From Polytrichum commune (lineage: Eukaryota; Streptophyta; Polytrichopsida; Polytrichales; Polytrichaceae): DNA of 64,000 nucleotides. Made by a program: the position numbers and the translations under genes. The stretch spans positions 38,365,501 to 38,429,500 of the forward strand of contig OX485805.1 of the NCBI GenBank assembly GCA_950295325.1, in the 5' to 3' direction. Positions 12,298 to 23,889 of the stretch are shown here, one piece after another. Under the pieces are notes generated by a model, which saw only the letters and a program-made list of their open reading frames with translations, was not told where the DNA came from and searched no databases. The first letter of the stretch is position 1. Each line of letters opens with the position of its first letter.

Positions 12298-12763
12298 TAC
12301 TAGTTCTAGGTTCAATTGTCATCATAAGTGGGGGATCTATATGACCGTTTATTGAGCACAAGAATCTTCACTTTGATATTGAATGAGATGATTATATGGC
12401 GTTTGGAAATTATGAGGAAAGTGGCGACGGCCTCGAGCTAGATTTGTTTACCATCTCGTGTTGATTGCGTGTTTCATGTCGTAGGAGAAGTGGGCTAGTC
12501 AAATAGAGTGTTCATTTAAGACCCGTGTGCTTACGAGAAGAATAGCTCAATATGATCTTCCACCCAATGTCATGGGTAAAGTTTAAAACACGTATGGAGG
12601 GGAGGGTGAAAAGGTTGACTACTATTGTAGATCAGTGTGGTTTTTGATTTAGCTAAGTGTAATCCTAAATTAGGGTTAAAGACCCCACATTAGTCTGCTG
12701 AGTTAAAGATTGGGTTAAATCAATTACAAACCTAAAGGGGTAGGTTTTGAACCCCCTTCTCTT
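12298..12763. other. Intergenic, nothing recognised
   Basis: No coding frame, repeat end or RNA signal was recognised. Confidence 0.35.
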
Positions 12764-12771
12764 CTCACCCC

Positions 12772-13121
12772 CTCGGGGGGGGGGGGGGGGGGGGCAGTGT
12801 GTTAAAAAGTTAAGGATATAGGTGCGAACAACCACTATTTTATAGGGGGGTATTACTTTCAATTCTCTTCTTTTTTTCACATGCTATCATTATGCAAATT
12901 TCTACTTTGGGTTAATAGAAAAATGGCTTGCATTACTTATAATTCCAAATTACCTATTATTCCATACCCTATAGTACTTTAAAGATGTCCAGTGCCATTT
13001 TTGATACCCTATATTACTCTTAAGTCCATTTATAATTTTTAGCCCCCATATTTTTAAAATACCCTATCATTTGTTCGCACGTATATTGCTACTCCAACCA
13101 ATGACTACCCCCCCCCCCGAG
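12772..13121 (+). mobile_element. G-tract hAT-type MITE, copy A
   Basis: A 350-bp element beginning CTC followed by 20 G and ending with 11 C then GAG. It is flanked by a perfect 8-bp duplication, CTCACCCC, at 12764-12771 and 13122-13129. It is the near-identical reverse complement of copy B, 48 bp away. Length and 8-bp duplication indicate a non-autonomous hAT element whose termini have become homopolymer tracts. Confidence 0.9.
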
Positions 13122-13169
13122 CTCACCCCTTTGTAGGTGTTGAGAACCAAAATCTCAATACCATAGAGG

Positions 13170-13521
13170 CTCGGGGGGGGGGGGGGGGTAGTCATTGGTT
13201 GGAGTAGCAATATACGTGCGAACAAATGATAGGGTATTTTAAAAATATGGGGGCTAAAAATTATAAATGGACTTAAGAGTAATATAGGGTATCAAAAATG
13301 GCACTGGACATCTTAAAGTACTATAGGGTATGGAATAATAGGTAATTTGGAATTATAAGTAATGCAAGCCATTTTTCTATTAACCCAAAGTAGAAATTTA
13401 TATAATGATAGCATGTGAAAAAAAAAAGAGAATTGAAAGTAATACCCCCCTATAAAATAGTGGTTGTTCGCACCTATATCCTGAACTTTTTAACACACTG
13501 CCCCCCCCCCCCCCCCCCGAG
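13170..13521 (-). mobile_element. G-tract hAT-type MITE, copy B (inverted)
   Basis: A 352-bp element, CTC plus 16 G at the left and 18 C plus GAG at the right, with its own perfect 8-bp duplication, CATAGAGG, at 13162-13169 and 13522-13529. Outside the G/C tracts it is almost identical to copy A in inverse orientation. Two separate target duplications show two insertion events, not one long palindrome. Confidence 0.9.
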
Positions 13522-13529
13522 CATAGAGG

Positions 13530-15050
13530 TTTCTATATTTCATCTTTACTAATGTTGAATATAGTTTCCACATGCAATTCAAGAAGATCTCAACCAATTT
13601 AAAGTGGCACGTGACAAAAATTGAGGGGAACATAATTGCTTTGTGTCAAAATAGAGAGCCTTCTATAGTCGAAGCAAGATGAATATTTGAAGTATCACTT
13701 TAAAAAATCATTCGCTTTAATAATAATGCCTAATATGAATGTCTTCATGCAACTTGGGAAGCATGTCTCGTTTAACCCCTCAAAAGCTACGAGGAGAGTT
13801 CTTTGTCATAGCCTTAATATCCCTTAATGTTGCTTAAATGTTACATCTTACAATGATTTTGAAGTATCAAACTTATGATTTTTGGGCTAATATCTTTTTC
13901 TTTGTTGCATGGTAGGGGCATTCGAAATATAGAGACCAACAACAATTTACCACAATGAAGAGGAGGAGCCTATTAACTACAACACCCCCAATTAGTTACC
14001 CACCCCTTACCACAAATAATCGAAGAATATCACCTTCACCAAGCAATTAAGCTATCATGCCCCAGTTTAGACTTGACCTAACAAGCCAAAGCAAGCTATC
14101 ATAGTAGTCAAACGTATTGATACAAATTTGGTGACTTTAGAGTGTAAGAAGGATCAGATTTAAATGTTTATTATTTAAAAAAAGTGTGGGATCACTTACA
14201 AATGTATCAAGGTTAATATTTTAGATCCATTATGTTCATGTGCAATACCCATCTAGGTCATGCCCCACCTTTTGTGTGGGATAAGGTGCCATCTTGGAGT
14301 GACATGTTATGCTCTTGTGTTAGCAACATGAAGAATGTGGGGTCATGAGTGGTTTGCCATGTCTTTGCTAAACATTTATGTCGCATTATATATTTCAATA
14401 AAGCGGAAAATGGGCAACACCATGGCTCTACCTACAGTAGAGCTTCTGATCACTTGACATGACACTTGACTATGACACAATGTGCTCAATGTGCTCAATG
14501 TTGAATGGGTTGTTTGTGCACATAAGTCATATGCTATGCCTTCACTTGTTGTCGGCTTTGTTTATCAATTTTAAATTCGTTGAACATATGGTTTGTGTCC
14601 ATAGCAATCCTAATTCATAAGCATTGGTAATGGTAGAATATTTGTTTTAGGTTCATTTACCTCAAGCATAATAGACTTTGTGTAGCTTTGAACAATGCAC
14701 AAATGGTTGGGGATCGCTACGTTTGTAAAGCAACAAACACGAGGCCTAGCCAGTCTAACACGTCTAAATTTGAAGGTGTTACCTTTATATCTTAGTGGTA
14801 GGGTGTCAATTTTGTAAAATAAAGGTCCAAAATTTGCTCCTCTATGGAGGCACCTCTTTGTAACTTGGATCCCATGGGTATACTAGACGAGGTTAAGCCA
14901 CATAAGGCCATAATTGTAAGATGCAATGACGGCTTCTCCGCACCCGTTCGATGTGTTCACTTTCAAAGGAGGTAGTAATCGTCGAGGCTTTCTAATTCTC
15001 GTAATGCAACTTTCCAGATTACATTTCAAACTTAGACCAACTCACAAACG
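13530..15050. other. Intergenic with old dispersed-repeat sequence
   Basis: No gene recognised. The stretch around 13910-14040 resembles 25420-25560, and 14990-15100 resembles 35400-35500, so parts are shared old repeats. A short duplication of GTGCTCAAT occurs near 14480. Confidence 0.35.
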
Positions 15051-15700
15051 AAGCAACACCATAATTCACACCAGTGTCAACATTGGAGTTTTCTTTCTTA
15101 CTTACTTTCTTTCTTTACAATGGAATAGCACGAGATACAATACATGTATCTTATAAAAAGAACATTGATTTTTTTGTACACCAACATGAATGGGAGCCCT
15201 TTCTTCCTTATCTTGATCATGGTTTACCCAACATCAAGGAGATATTGTTTCCATTCTTCCAGAGGGTAGTCTCCTACAAGTAACAAGTTTAAGCTTGTGG
15301 GAGGGTCGCTCCTATGGTGAATCCACGGGGGCTTGTATGTTGTCTAATTCCTTTCATTTAGTACTAAGCATGTGAGGTATTTAATGTATATTTTGTGTCA
15401 TTGTTTCATGCGTTTTATGAATCATGGTTGGTGGTATTTGAGTTGTTTTGATGCTTGTATCCAATGTTCGTGTATGGCTCCTCTTACGCCAATGGCAATG
15501 GTTATAAGAGGGTTAACATTACAGCCCGCGCCTCTAAGTGCTTGTTTTGTTTCTCTTCAATGGCCGTGGTGGGGAATATGTTGTGGCAATAGATGAAGTC
15601 TATAAGTTGTAGGGTATGTGGTGGGGATAGGGTAATGGGGGGTTGGTTGGCGGCGTGGACACATGTGCATTGTAGTAGCTAGTTTGGGATTGTTGTATCT
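15051..15700 (+). repeat. Old dispersed repeat, partner near 61.4-61.9 kb
   Basis: Collinear but diverged similarity to 61440-61800, for example GTTCGTGTATGGCTCCTC here against GTTCATGTATGGCGCCTC there. The short open frames (14926-15156, 15372-15596) have no domain. Confidence 0.35.
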
Positions 15701-17450
15701 TGGGGTCTAGAGTATTGGGTTTCCTGCTTTAATAAGAGTATGGAATCCTATGTGTTTGTGGGTCATCAATCCCACTTCGTTGTCACAAACACAAAATGAG
15801 GTTTTTATGGTTTCCCACAAAAAAAAACCCACAACAGTTTTATGATGCAAAGAAATTCAAGTACAACTAGCCTCCAAATCCGGCTGGGAATCACAAAAAA
15901 ATGACAACGGACCACAAACCACAACACATTTGAATTTTCAAAATTCTTCAATCTTCAAATCTTCACGCCAAATTGATCGATTCAAATCTTTACAAAAGAA
16001 AAATCTATCGATAAGTGCTACTCCCTCAAAGGATTGTTGCCAACAAAAGACTTGTCTATCTTTTTGTGGTTGGTCGAAGTCTCAACCCTTCTATGCAAGA
16101 GCTAACAAACTTCCCTCCACTCAAACTAGCACAACTTTTGTTTTTGCTAACTCTCATTCAAGTAAGTGATCACTCAAGAGAAAACAGTCCCATGAAACGC
16201 AACTCTTCCATATTTTATTTTCCAATTCTCATCAAATCCACACAAAACACAACAATGAGCTTTCCCCAACAAAAAAACTCTTGTCTCCCCAACCTCTCTT
16301 CTCTTCAACCACACAAGTGAGATAAGGCCAAAATCCTCCTTTTATCCTCATCACATTGCTTCTAATTATCCATTGGTCTAAAAATAAACTAAGGATAAAA
16401 CTAGAAGTAAGGCTAAAAGGGTAATAAGAGTAAACTAAGAGTAAAAAAGAGAGATAAGATTAAAAAGGGTAAACTAAAAGTCACTAAGAATAAACAAAAA
16501 GGTAATCTATTTCTACTCCCTTTTACTTTCCTCCAAATCAAAGAATCGTAATGCAACACAAAATAAGTTCACATGTAAATAGTGTACGCATTTATACTAC
16601 AACAGCGTATCAGAACTTTAATATTTATGTTGATTGTGCATTAGAAATGCCAGGGGCCTTCCGAAAGTGGTTTGAGAGTTTGTGGCTAATTTGGTCATTG
16701 GAGGTCCATTCCTCTACACATGTAAATTTGCCCACCCGCTAAGTTATATATGAACATCGTAGAGATCAAGCACATTAGTCGTGGGTGTGTTTATAATGTG
16801 TTAATTACCATGTGCATGGGGGAGGGGGGTGCATTAGTTAAGTATACAAAGGAAGATGTGTGTAGGTACTTGGGCCATTTGAATGAGGGTTGGATAAATA
16901 TATGTATATACACGCTCAATATCACTTGCCCTTGCCCATGTTCTTCCACCACCAGCACACACTCTTTCTATCGCAACTCCTTTTTCTTACCCACATTCTT
17001 GAGTAGTCTCTTTTTTCTCTCATTAATTGCCTTGAACTATCCAAACACTTCTCTCACCTCAAGTCTTTCACTCCAATTGGTAATCCTTCACATATATAAA
17101 AACTCAATTTTCCCACAAGACTCTCAAATAACTACTCCTCACTTGCTTTGCAATTTCATAATTGATTCCTCTCACAACTTATCTTCTTTCACTTATTTAA
17201 CTATTCTCATCTTGTGTGAGTTTCTACAATCAATCATTACATAATTGTCTTCCAACACCTATAATTTCTCTCAACTCATGTGAGCTTCTCTCGTCTTCTA
17301 TTGTTATCTTATCTTGTCGTTGGTGGTTTTCCCTCTCGTTCGGCGGTTGTCTATGCTCCTTTTTTATAAATCATTAATTTGCTCATACATGTTAATGCTA
17401 AAGATTGTTCTTTTTGGTGTTAACATGTACCAAAGAATCGATTTGTTCTA
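15701..17450. other. Intergenic; degenerate purine-rich tract at 16380-16510
   Basis: No domain is seen in the open frames at 15930-16320 or 16750-17244. Between about 16380 and 16510 the plus strand is a loose array of GTAAACTAAGA-like units. Confidence 0.35.
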
Positions 17451-17469
17451 CATCAACAAGCGTTTTTCT

Positions 17470-18420
17470 AGGAGCCAAGCGGACCATTAATTCAATGTAC
17501 AACTTTTGTTGGTGATAATCCTCTATGTTGATGATTTGATCGTTTTGGCAAGTGATGTTGCCAAGTTAAGGTGGCTTAAGTCAAAGCTTGAGAAGAAATT
17601 TGAAATGAGTGATCTCAGAGAGTTGCATTATTATCTTGGAGTCGAATTTGAGAAAAATAAAGAAGCTTGTACCATTACCATGACCCAAAGGAGGTACATT
17701 AATAAGATCCTCAAGCGTTTCCACATGGAAGAAGCAAACTGATTGGAACCCCATCCGATGTGAACTCGAAGTTGTTAAGACTTTCAGATGAGGAATTTGG
17801 GAATATGCAAGGAGAAATGGAAGGCATTTCATACAAGGTGGCAGTATGATCACCCATGTATGCGATGGTGTAATGAGGGCTGATCTTGCATTTGCAGTAA
17901 GTATGGTAAGTCAATTCATATCGAGTGTTGGTCCACCTCATAGGATGGCCATAAAACGCATCATGAGGTATTTGAAGTGCACAATGAACTTCAAATTATG
18001 TCTCGAAGGCAAGGATATTGCTTTGAAATGATTTTGTAATGCGGATTGGATGGGAGATGCAAACGAGTGGAGATCCACCACGGGGTGCATGTTCTTTGTG
18101 GGCATTGGTGTTATTTTGTGAAAATGCAAAAAACAACCGACCCTTGCATTATTTTTAACAAAGGTGAGCATATGGCCACTAGTTATTGTACGAAGGAGGC
18201 CAGTTGGCTTAGGCAACTTTTGGCGGATGTGGGATTTGTGCAAGAAAGAGCAACACCCATCATGTGTGACAATCCTATCATAATTGTACACACATTTTTC
18301 CATGTGCTTTTACTTAAACTATAGCTCTATCATGTAATTTCATTAACAGCAATCCATCTCAAATTAACTTCAGCGAATGATGCAAAGACAGTCTATGCGT
18401 AATATGGATCAAGGAATCAC
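17470..18420 (+). pseudogene. Ty1-copia reverse transcriptase / RNase H fragment, decayed
   Basis: The frame at 17506-17742 carries the reverse-transcriptase catalytic motif YVDDLIV and downstream copia blocks (LKSKLEKKFEMSDL, LHYYLGVEF, ILKRF). After a frame change, 17846-18031 has the connection region (ADLAFAVSMVSQF, IMRYLK), and 18040-18290 has RNase H relics (a DADW-like block, then NEWRSTTGC and KEASWLRQL in different frames). Multiple frameshifts and stops make it non-functional. No LTRs were found. It is a separate fragment from the minus-strand one at 5.2-6.9 kb. Confidence 0.85.
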
Positions 18421-18443
18421 TCCTTCTCACTTAGACATATAGC

Positions 18444-19263
18444 CTCGGGGGGGGCACTCCCTTGTATATTTTGCATACACCTGCGATAATGACCTATTAA
18501 AATGGGGGCTATTTACCTATGAGAAAGGATTATAAGGGATGCTAATTTTTGAAATAATGGTAAATTGTTGTGATTATTTGCACCCTATTGGTAATTATAA
18601 ATTCTTGAATGGTTGATTTTATGGTACCCTATATTACTTATATGTCCAGGCTTCCGGTGGTGATTGCTTGATTGTTTTCGATTGTTTGGAAGCCGAATCC
18701 TCCAATTGTTCTAGGGCCTCGGAGAAGCAGAGTGCCACTCTTGCACCAAGTTGAGGTCTGCCAACTAGGGTTGACGGAGGCGGGGGCGAGAGAGGGCGGG
18801 AGCAGAGTCCGGGGAGTTCTGTAGAGGAAACGGCTAATTGCCGAGCTTTCTGGAGGTAGCTCGGATTTTTCAATTTTTACCCGAGAGTGGGCCTAGAGAG
18901 TGCAAAATTTATCGGTTGATAGCCCCCATTTCCTAATGTATTTAGGCAATTAGCCGGCATTTTTTTCATTTATGCAATTTCCGAAAGGTCTAAAGTGGGG
19001 CCGGTTTTATATTTTGGGGGCAAAGTATTTAATTTTTGAAACTATCGTTTTTTCTCCATGCTATTTTATATGTACCACTTAGGTAATGTAATCATGTTTT
19101 GTCAAATGCTATATTACATATAATCATGTTTCACAATCCCAAAGCACCCTATACTACATCTAATAATTTTACAAATTTTACGCCAAATTTTTATACAAGA
19201 CCCTATATTTTATCGCACGTAGTTCCTACGTTTTTCGCCAGTGCCCCCCCCCCCCCCCCCGAG
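18444..19263. mobile_element. G-tract hAT-type element
   Basis: An 820-bp non-coding element: CTC plus 8 G and CACTCC at the left, AGTG plus 17 C and GAG at the right. It has a perfect 8-bp target duplication, CATATAGC, at 18436-18443 and 19264-19271. Subterminal sequence matches the MITE at 8070. The centre (18650-18900) is GC-richer and unrelated to the other copies. Confidence 0.9.
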
Positions 19264-19271
19264 CATATAGC

Positions 19272-20105
19272 CTTCTCTCAAGTAGGATAGACAAAATAAA
19301 ACAAGATCAATTCTTGATTCTTGATGTTTACAAAACAATGGCCCTCTCAATCAAAAAAACACAATCTTTTCTCAAAAAAATGGCCCAAGTTGCTTTCTAC
19401 AATAGTCATGCCTAACCAATGTTTGTCAATCCCCTTATGTATATTTATTTTAAGGGTGTTAATCCCTCCTATTGGATCATAGTCTCATGAGAACTCTCTT
19501 TCTCTATCTCCTAGGCTATGGCCCAAATATGGCACATGTTAAATAAATGACATGCTTTCTTTAACCTTATTTCACATTGTTTTCTCATCAGAGCACACAA
19601 TCAAAAATTTGACTCCACACCACACTTGCCTCAAGAGAAGGGACTCGGGAGAGTGACTGTGTAATTTAGCGCAATACCCCTTAGGGGTTAAGACATGTCT
19701 ACCTTAGATATGTGTGAATTCTACCCACAAGTGTTTGGCATTAGTTAACCTCATATCATCCAAGAGGCCCAATACTAGGCCTCGCCGTGTCATGTATTCC
19801 ATCCACAAAAATGTGTATATTAAGCTACATAGTTGGCTAAGTGTGACCCTAATTCAAATTAAATCATTCTTCAAGTGTTAATTGTAAATTAGTTACATAG
19901 CTTAATACTATTGAAGATTTGAGTTCAACTATGCAACCTAGATGTCCCCTGAGGCAACTATGTACTTTGTATTTTCATCAAGAGTGTAATATGTGAATGT
20001 TATTATTTTACTTCTCCTTGACCTATGATTTTTACTATAGTTGTCATTTATTGTGTACTAATATGTGTATAGTTGTCAATTTCCTAAGAATAAGCATATA
20101 ATATT
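19272..20105. other. Intergenic, nothing recognised
   Basis: AT-rich with no open frame above 60 codons showing a domain; no repeat ends seen. Confidence 0.35.
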
Positions 20106-20735
20106 CTCGCAGAGGGTGGTGGCGGGAAAACGTAGGAACTTGTGCAATAAAATATAGGGTCTCACATATTATTGTGGGTAAGATATCTAAAATAATAACA
20201 TATAGTATCTAGGATACTCTAGGTGCACGAAGCATTACTACATGTAATATAACATTTGAGCTAACGTCATAAAATTACCTAACTCTTACATAGAAATCAC
20301 CATGAAAATAAAGGGCTAGATATGAAAAATCATATATCTTGCATTTCAATTATGGAGAATGGATGAGTAAATGTTGTTAATATCTAAAAAAGAGGAATTA
20401 TGGATGAAATCACTACCCCCAATGGCTTCTAGATCATGGTTTCATTATTTTATGTCTTTAGAAGAGTGCAATCCAATGAACATGCTAGTATTTTATAACA
20501 CAATTCAAGGGCTTTGGAGGATTGGGAAAATTTTTGTACATCAAATCGATCATTCAACAATTTAGAATTATCCATAGAATGCTAATAGTCACAACAACCT
20601 ACCATTATTTTGAAAAGTAGCATACCTTATAATCCATTCTAGTAGGGAAATAGTCCCCCACAAAATACTATGTTATTGCATGTGTATACTTATTCTAAGA
20701 GGAAGTGCCCCCCCCCCCCCCCTCCTCCTCTCAAG
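20106..20735. mobile_element. Probable G-tract hAT-type element, degenerate
   Basis: The left end, CTCGCAGAGGGTGG, is followed by AACGTAGGAAC and AAAATATAGGGTCT, matching the inverted right end of the 18444-19263 element. The right end has AGTG then 15 C, but the final GAG is replaced by CTCCTCCTC. Flanking ATAATATT and ATAAT match only partly, so the boundary is uncertain. Confidence 0.5.
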
Positions 20736-21224
20736 ATAATTCCCAAGTTAGTAAAAATATAGTATATGTAGCATGTGCAAACGTGCTCCTTGAAAAAATA
20801 GCTTACTTGTTAAAGTCAACTACTCTGCTTCAAATATAAGCATGATGTCGGGTGTACTTATACCATGTTGCATGCTATGTACATATACCGACTATGCTTC
20901 TAACGGCCGCTTTACATGAGGAGTCAAGGCTTAAGAAAATTCACATGAAATATTAACTCAGGCTAAGAAGGAAGAAGCTTTGACATGGCCCCAAGGAACC
21001 AAATTGGCCGAACTCAATTCTCAATTCTGGTCCGACCCAATTTTCTTCCCTTGGGCCGTGTCAAATTTTGTCTTTAGTGCATTAGAATGTAATTTTCACC
21101 TCATTAGAATAAAAATAAAAGAGAATGGCCTTGACTCCATCATGTAAAGGTCTTGGGGTTGATTTCGTGGATTAAACCAATCACATACAAGGATTTACGC
21201 ATGTTAAAGTCCCAAATTGGCCTA
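20736..21224. other. Intergenic, nothing recognised
   Basis: No gene or repeat boundary recognised in this short stretch. Confidence 0.3.
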
Positions 21225-21560
21225 GAGTAGAGGCACCCATAATTGATCACTTAAGAAATGTTGTGCCAGATCTAGAGAAGTATAAGGTGGTGCAAATTAT
21301 TCACGTACAGGAAGATAGAAATCAGGATGATTGCCCCCCCCCCCCCCCAAAAAACAAAAAAAAAAAAAAAAGGAAAAAAGAAGAAGAAGAAGAAAGGTAA
21401 TTTTATTCCTTAATTTTTGGAAACCAAAAGTTGGCCCGAACATACTATCAATGTTTAGAGTCTATCACAACCATTCATTTTAACTCCTCATTCCTCTCAC
21501 TTTAGCACTCAAAACTAGGACATGTGTCATGGCAACATTATTGATTCCGGCATGATCGAA
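21225..21560 (+). repeat. Dispersed repeat (copy 2 of 2) with poly-C/poly-A/GAA insertion
   Basis: Homologous to 3845-4135 but interrupted at about 21334-21398 by 15 C, a long A-rich run and a GAA microsatellite. Homology resumes at TTTTATTCCTTAATTTTTGG. Confidence 0.55.
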
Positions 21561-21886
21561 ATTCAGTCCCAACTTGGTCGAAATACAATCCTAGCCTGAT
21601 CGAAATTCTGGTACCCTATAGATTATTGATGGAGGATTGATCGGAAATAAGTGTCTCTACTATGTGTCAAGAAAATTGTGATGAGATGCTAGGTAATATA
21701 GCACACACGTTGCGTCAAGATACGCCATGAACTTCAACACAAAAGTCAGTGGAGTGCGAAACGGACCCACTTACAATATTACATCTATGACCATGACTTA
21801 TGATATTTTTGTCATACCGCGATACTTTCAGTCACTGTGACTTTGGTCAATGGAAATTTTGGTCAATCTACCATGCATAGTACCAA

Positions 21887-22095
21887 TGCCAGGGAAGTTT
21901 TTGGGCATAGTCGGTCAAGATCCTCGTGATTCTAAATTCAGCCAGTTACATGTTGACATCTTCTGGTTTTGCTTTTATTCATTTGAGGTATATTCTTCTA
22001 TAGATTCCTCTGAAGTGATCGGTAATCCTCCTGAAGTCTCAAACTTCAACCAGTTAATTCTCAAACTCAACCTTACCGCCGATTCTCCCCGGACA
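21887..22095 (-). mobile_element. TGTCCGGGGAGA-family repeat, inverted member of a pair
   Basis: Reads on the minus strand from GTCCGGGGAGAATCGGCGGT (22095 end) to AAAACTTCCCTGGCA (21887 end). It is head-to-head with the plus-strand copy at 22179, 83 bp away. Confidence 0.7.
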
Positions 22096-22178
22096 TAGCT
22101 AGCATAGCACATAATTTTTCAATAAGCTGTTGAATTGGAGTGACATGTTTTCATCTACTTTAGAAATATCGTGCTCAA

Positions 22179-22397
22179 TGATCAGGGGGAATCGGCAGTT
22201 AGGTACAAATGCCGGTTGAGTTTGAGAAATAACCGGTTGAATTTCAAGACTGCAGGAGAGTTACCGATCACATTAGAGGAATTTCTAGAATCTACCCCAA
22301 TTCAGTAAAGGAAAACCGGAGGATGTCAACATGTAACCGGTTGGACTTGCAAACACGAAGATCTCAACCGATTGTGCCCAAAAATCTCCCCGATCAC
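22179..22397 (+). mobile_element. TGTCCGGGGAGA-family repeat
   Basis: About 219 bp, from TGATCAGGGGGAATCGGC to AAAATCTCCCCGATCA. Aligns along its length with the copies at 12080, 39366 and 46186. It ends about 100 bp before a peptide-like exon. Confidence 0.75.
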
Positions 22398-22497
22398 TGA
22401 TTGTGCTTCGGCCTTTAAAGGGTTGAAGGCCTTGCTGCAAGGTTGCATAGATAAAATTTGTGGCTGGACACTAAGTTGCACACACTGCAAATTCACA

Positions 22498-22698
22498 ATG
22501 TCTCGATGGAGGAATGTAGCAGCGTCGATCCTGCTTCTGGCACTTCTCGGCCTCCACCTGCTCCATATCTCAAAGCCTGCAGCCTGTGTTGCAATTAGAA
22601 CACCGCCTCAGCCTTCAAGCATCGACTCAACCTTCGAGCCTCAGAATCTCTCGAAGCATCTCCCGGTGACGCCCTTATTGAAGAACACCGGCATCTTG
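22498..22698 (+). CDS. Candidate secreted-peptide exon 1 (paralogue 2)
   Basis: Sixty-seven codons from ATG (MSRWRNVAAS) to a possible donor, TTG|GTATGC, in phase 0. Residues 8-26 (AASILLLALLGLHLLHISK) form a good signal-peptide core, followed by a Pro/Ser-rich stretch (TPPQPSS). The next 350 bp contain no obvious exon 2, and transposon fragments follow from 23.1 kb, so the gene may be truncated. It is DNA-level homologous to 11570-11910. With 47085-47869 it shares the exon-1 architecture and the GTATGC donor context. I do not recognise the family. Confidence 0.4.
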
Positions 22699-23075
22699 GT
22701 ATGCTATGTACCTCACCATATATAACTATCTTTCCTCCTTAACCCTCAAACGCTTTTTGAGCTCGATTTGGGCCTCGTGGTACTCACATAAGGTAGAAGT
22801 GTGTTATTTGAATGCTTTTCTCTCTGCATTCGGTTCTCAGAGCATATGAAACACATAATTAGTGCGAGGTGATCGGGAAATAAAAATCGTGTATGTAGTC
22901 ATATGCCTCAGAGAGTTTGAAACTCATATGAGTATCTCATCCACTATCACAGTGAAGATTCTTGTGCTGATTGAGTGGTTCTACAGCAATCTCTCGCTTA
23001 AGTACACACCCGTTTGAGTATGCATCCCGGTTGATTAAGTGTGCAAATTTTTTGACAAGAATGAGGTTTCATACT
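22699..23075. other. Possible intron or intergenic, nothing else recognised
   Basis: Begins with the candidate donor GTATGC of the preceding exon. No convincing acceptor plus coding exon was found before the transposase fragment. Confidence 0.3.
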
Positions 23076-23576
23076 TTATTGTTTGAACATGTCATGTAGA
23101 GTCATTTTTCGCGAATGCATGAATTCTTTACGCTTGACATTCAATGTCAGTATTGTCAACGTTTCATTGAAACGTCTCAAACGATCGTCGCAATTCATCA
23201 TACATTTATCTAGCTTCCGTTTGAACATCGGAGCAAAGCAATTGGTCATCAATGTCGAGGACAGTGTTGTGTAGAGCTTCAAAGCCTTTGAAGTGGGTAG
23301 CACTTTCAGATTCAGCAAATGTTTCGATAGGCTCTCGCAACAAATGATTCGTTGTAGTATGTTCTCCCGATTGTCCCAGACTTTCTGGATGGCTCCTTCA
23401 ATGACTTCATACCCCTGCCCTAGCACCCGCTTGCTTGGCGCGTTCGGCTTGCTCAACTTTGCAATAATTTCACATCGTTGGGCTTCGGTCAAGCGGGTTG
23501 ACTCAGGTTTCATCCATTTCCCATTGCGATTCATCGAATTAGAGGGTCTAGAAAGCAATATGAATAAAGTACGCAC
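23076..23576 (-). pseudogene. CENP-B/Psq-type HTH transposase N-terminal fragment (pogo/Tigger-like)
   Basis: A 166-codon minus-strand frame. Residues 28-74 hold a helix-turn-helix typical of CENP-B-N/Psq DNA-binding domains in pogo/Tigger transposases (LTEAQRCEIIAKL, then AIQKVWDNRENI). The rest resembles no DDE catalytic core, and the length is far below that of a full transposase. I read it as a fragment of a Tc1/mariner-superfamily element or of a host protein derived from one. Confidence 0.5.
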
Positions 23577-23679
23577 CTACCAACTAAGTGCGCACCAACG
23601 GCTCAAGTTCAAAGTGCGTACTTACACAGGAAATTACTGTATATGTCTTCCCAATCATGTTGACTAGTGACCTTAGAAT

Positions 23680-23830
23680 GGTTAGTGTATTTTGAGCACT
23701 TAGTCCAATCTCTTCAAAACATATATGTTTTCGTGTCTATTTGGAGATCCACACTTCACCAAATACCATTCAAATATAGGTGTCCATAGTATTATTGTGT
23801 GGAATTAGGCATCTCTCTACCTTATAGTAT
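23680..23830 (+). repeat. Dispersed repeat with CAAATATAGGTGT block
   Basis: Shares ordered blocks with 38620-38700, 45400-45480 and 57465-57580: a GAATRGTTA block, AGTCCAATCTCTT, then CAAATATAGGTGTYC. The element class is not clear. Confidence 0.45.
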
Positions 23831-23889
23831 TTTGAAGTCATACAACATGCATATAAGTTGGATTGGAATCAGACTTTTGGGTGGATAGG

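Noticed and set aside
12772-13521. A single 750-bp palindromic element
   Set aside because: Each half has its own ends and its own 8-bp target duplication, so these are two insertions.
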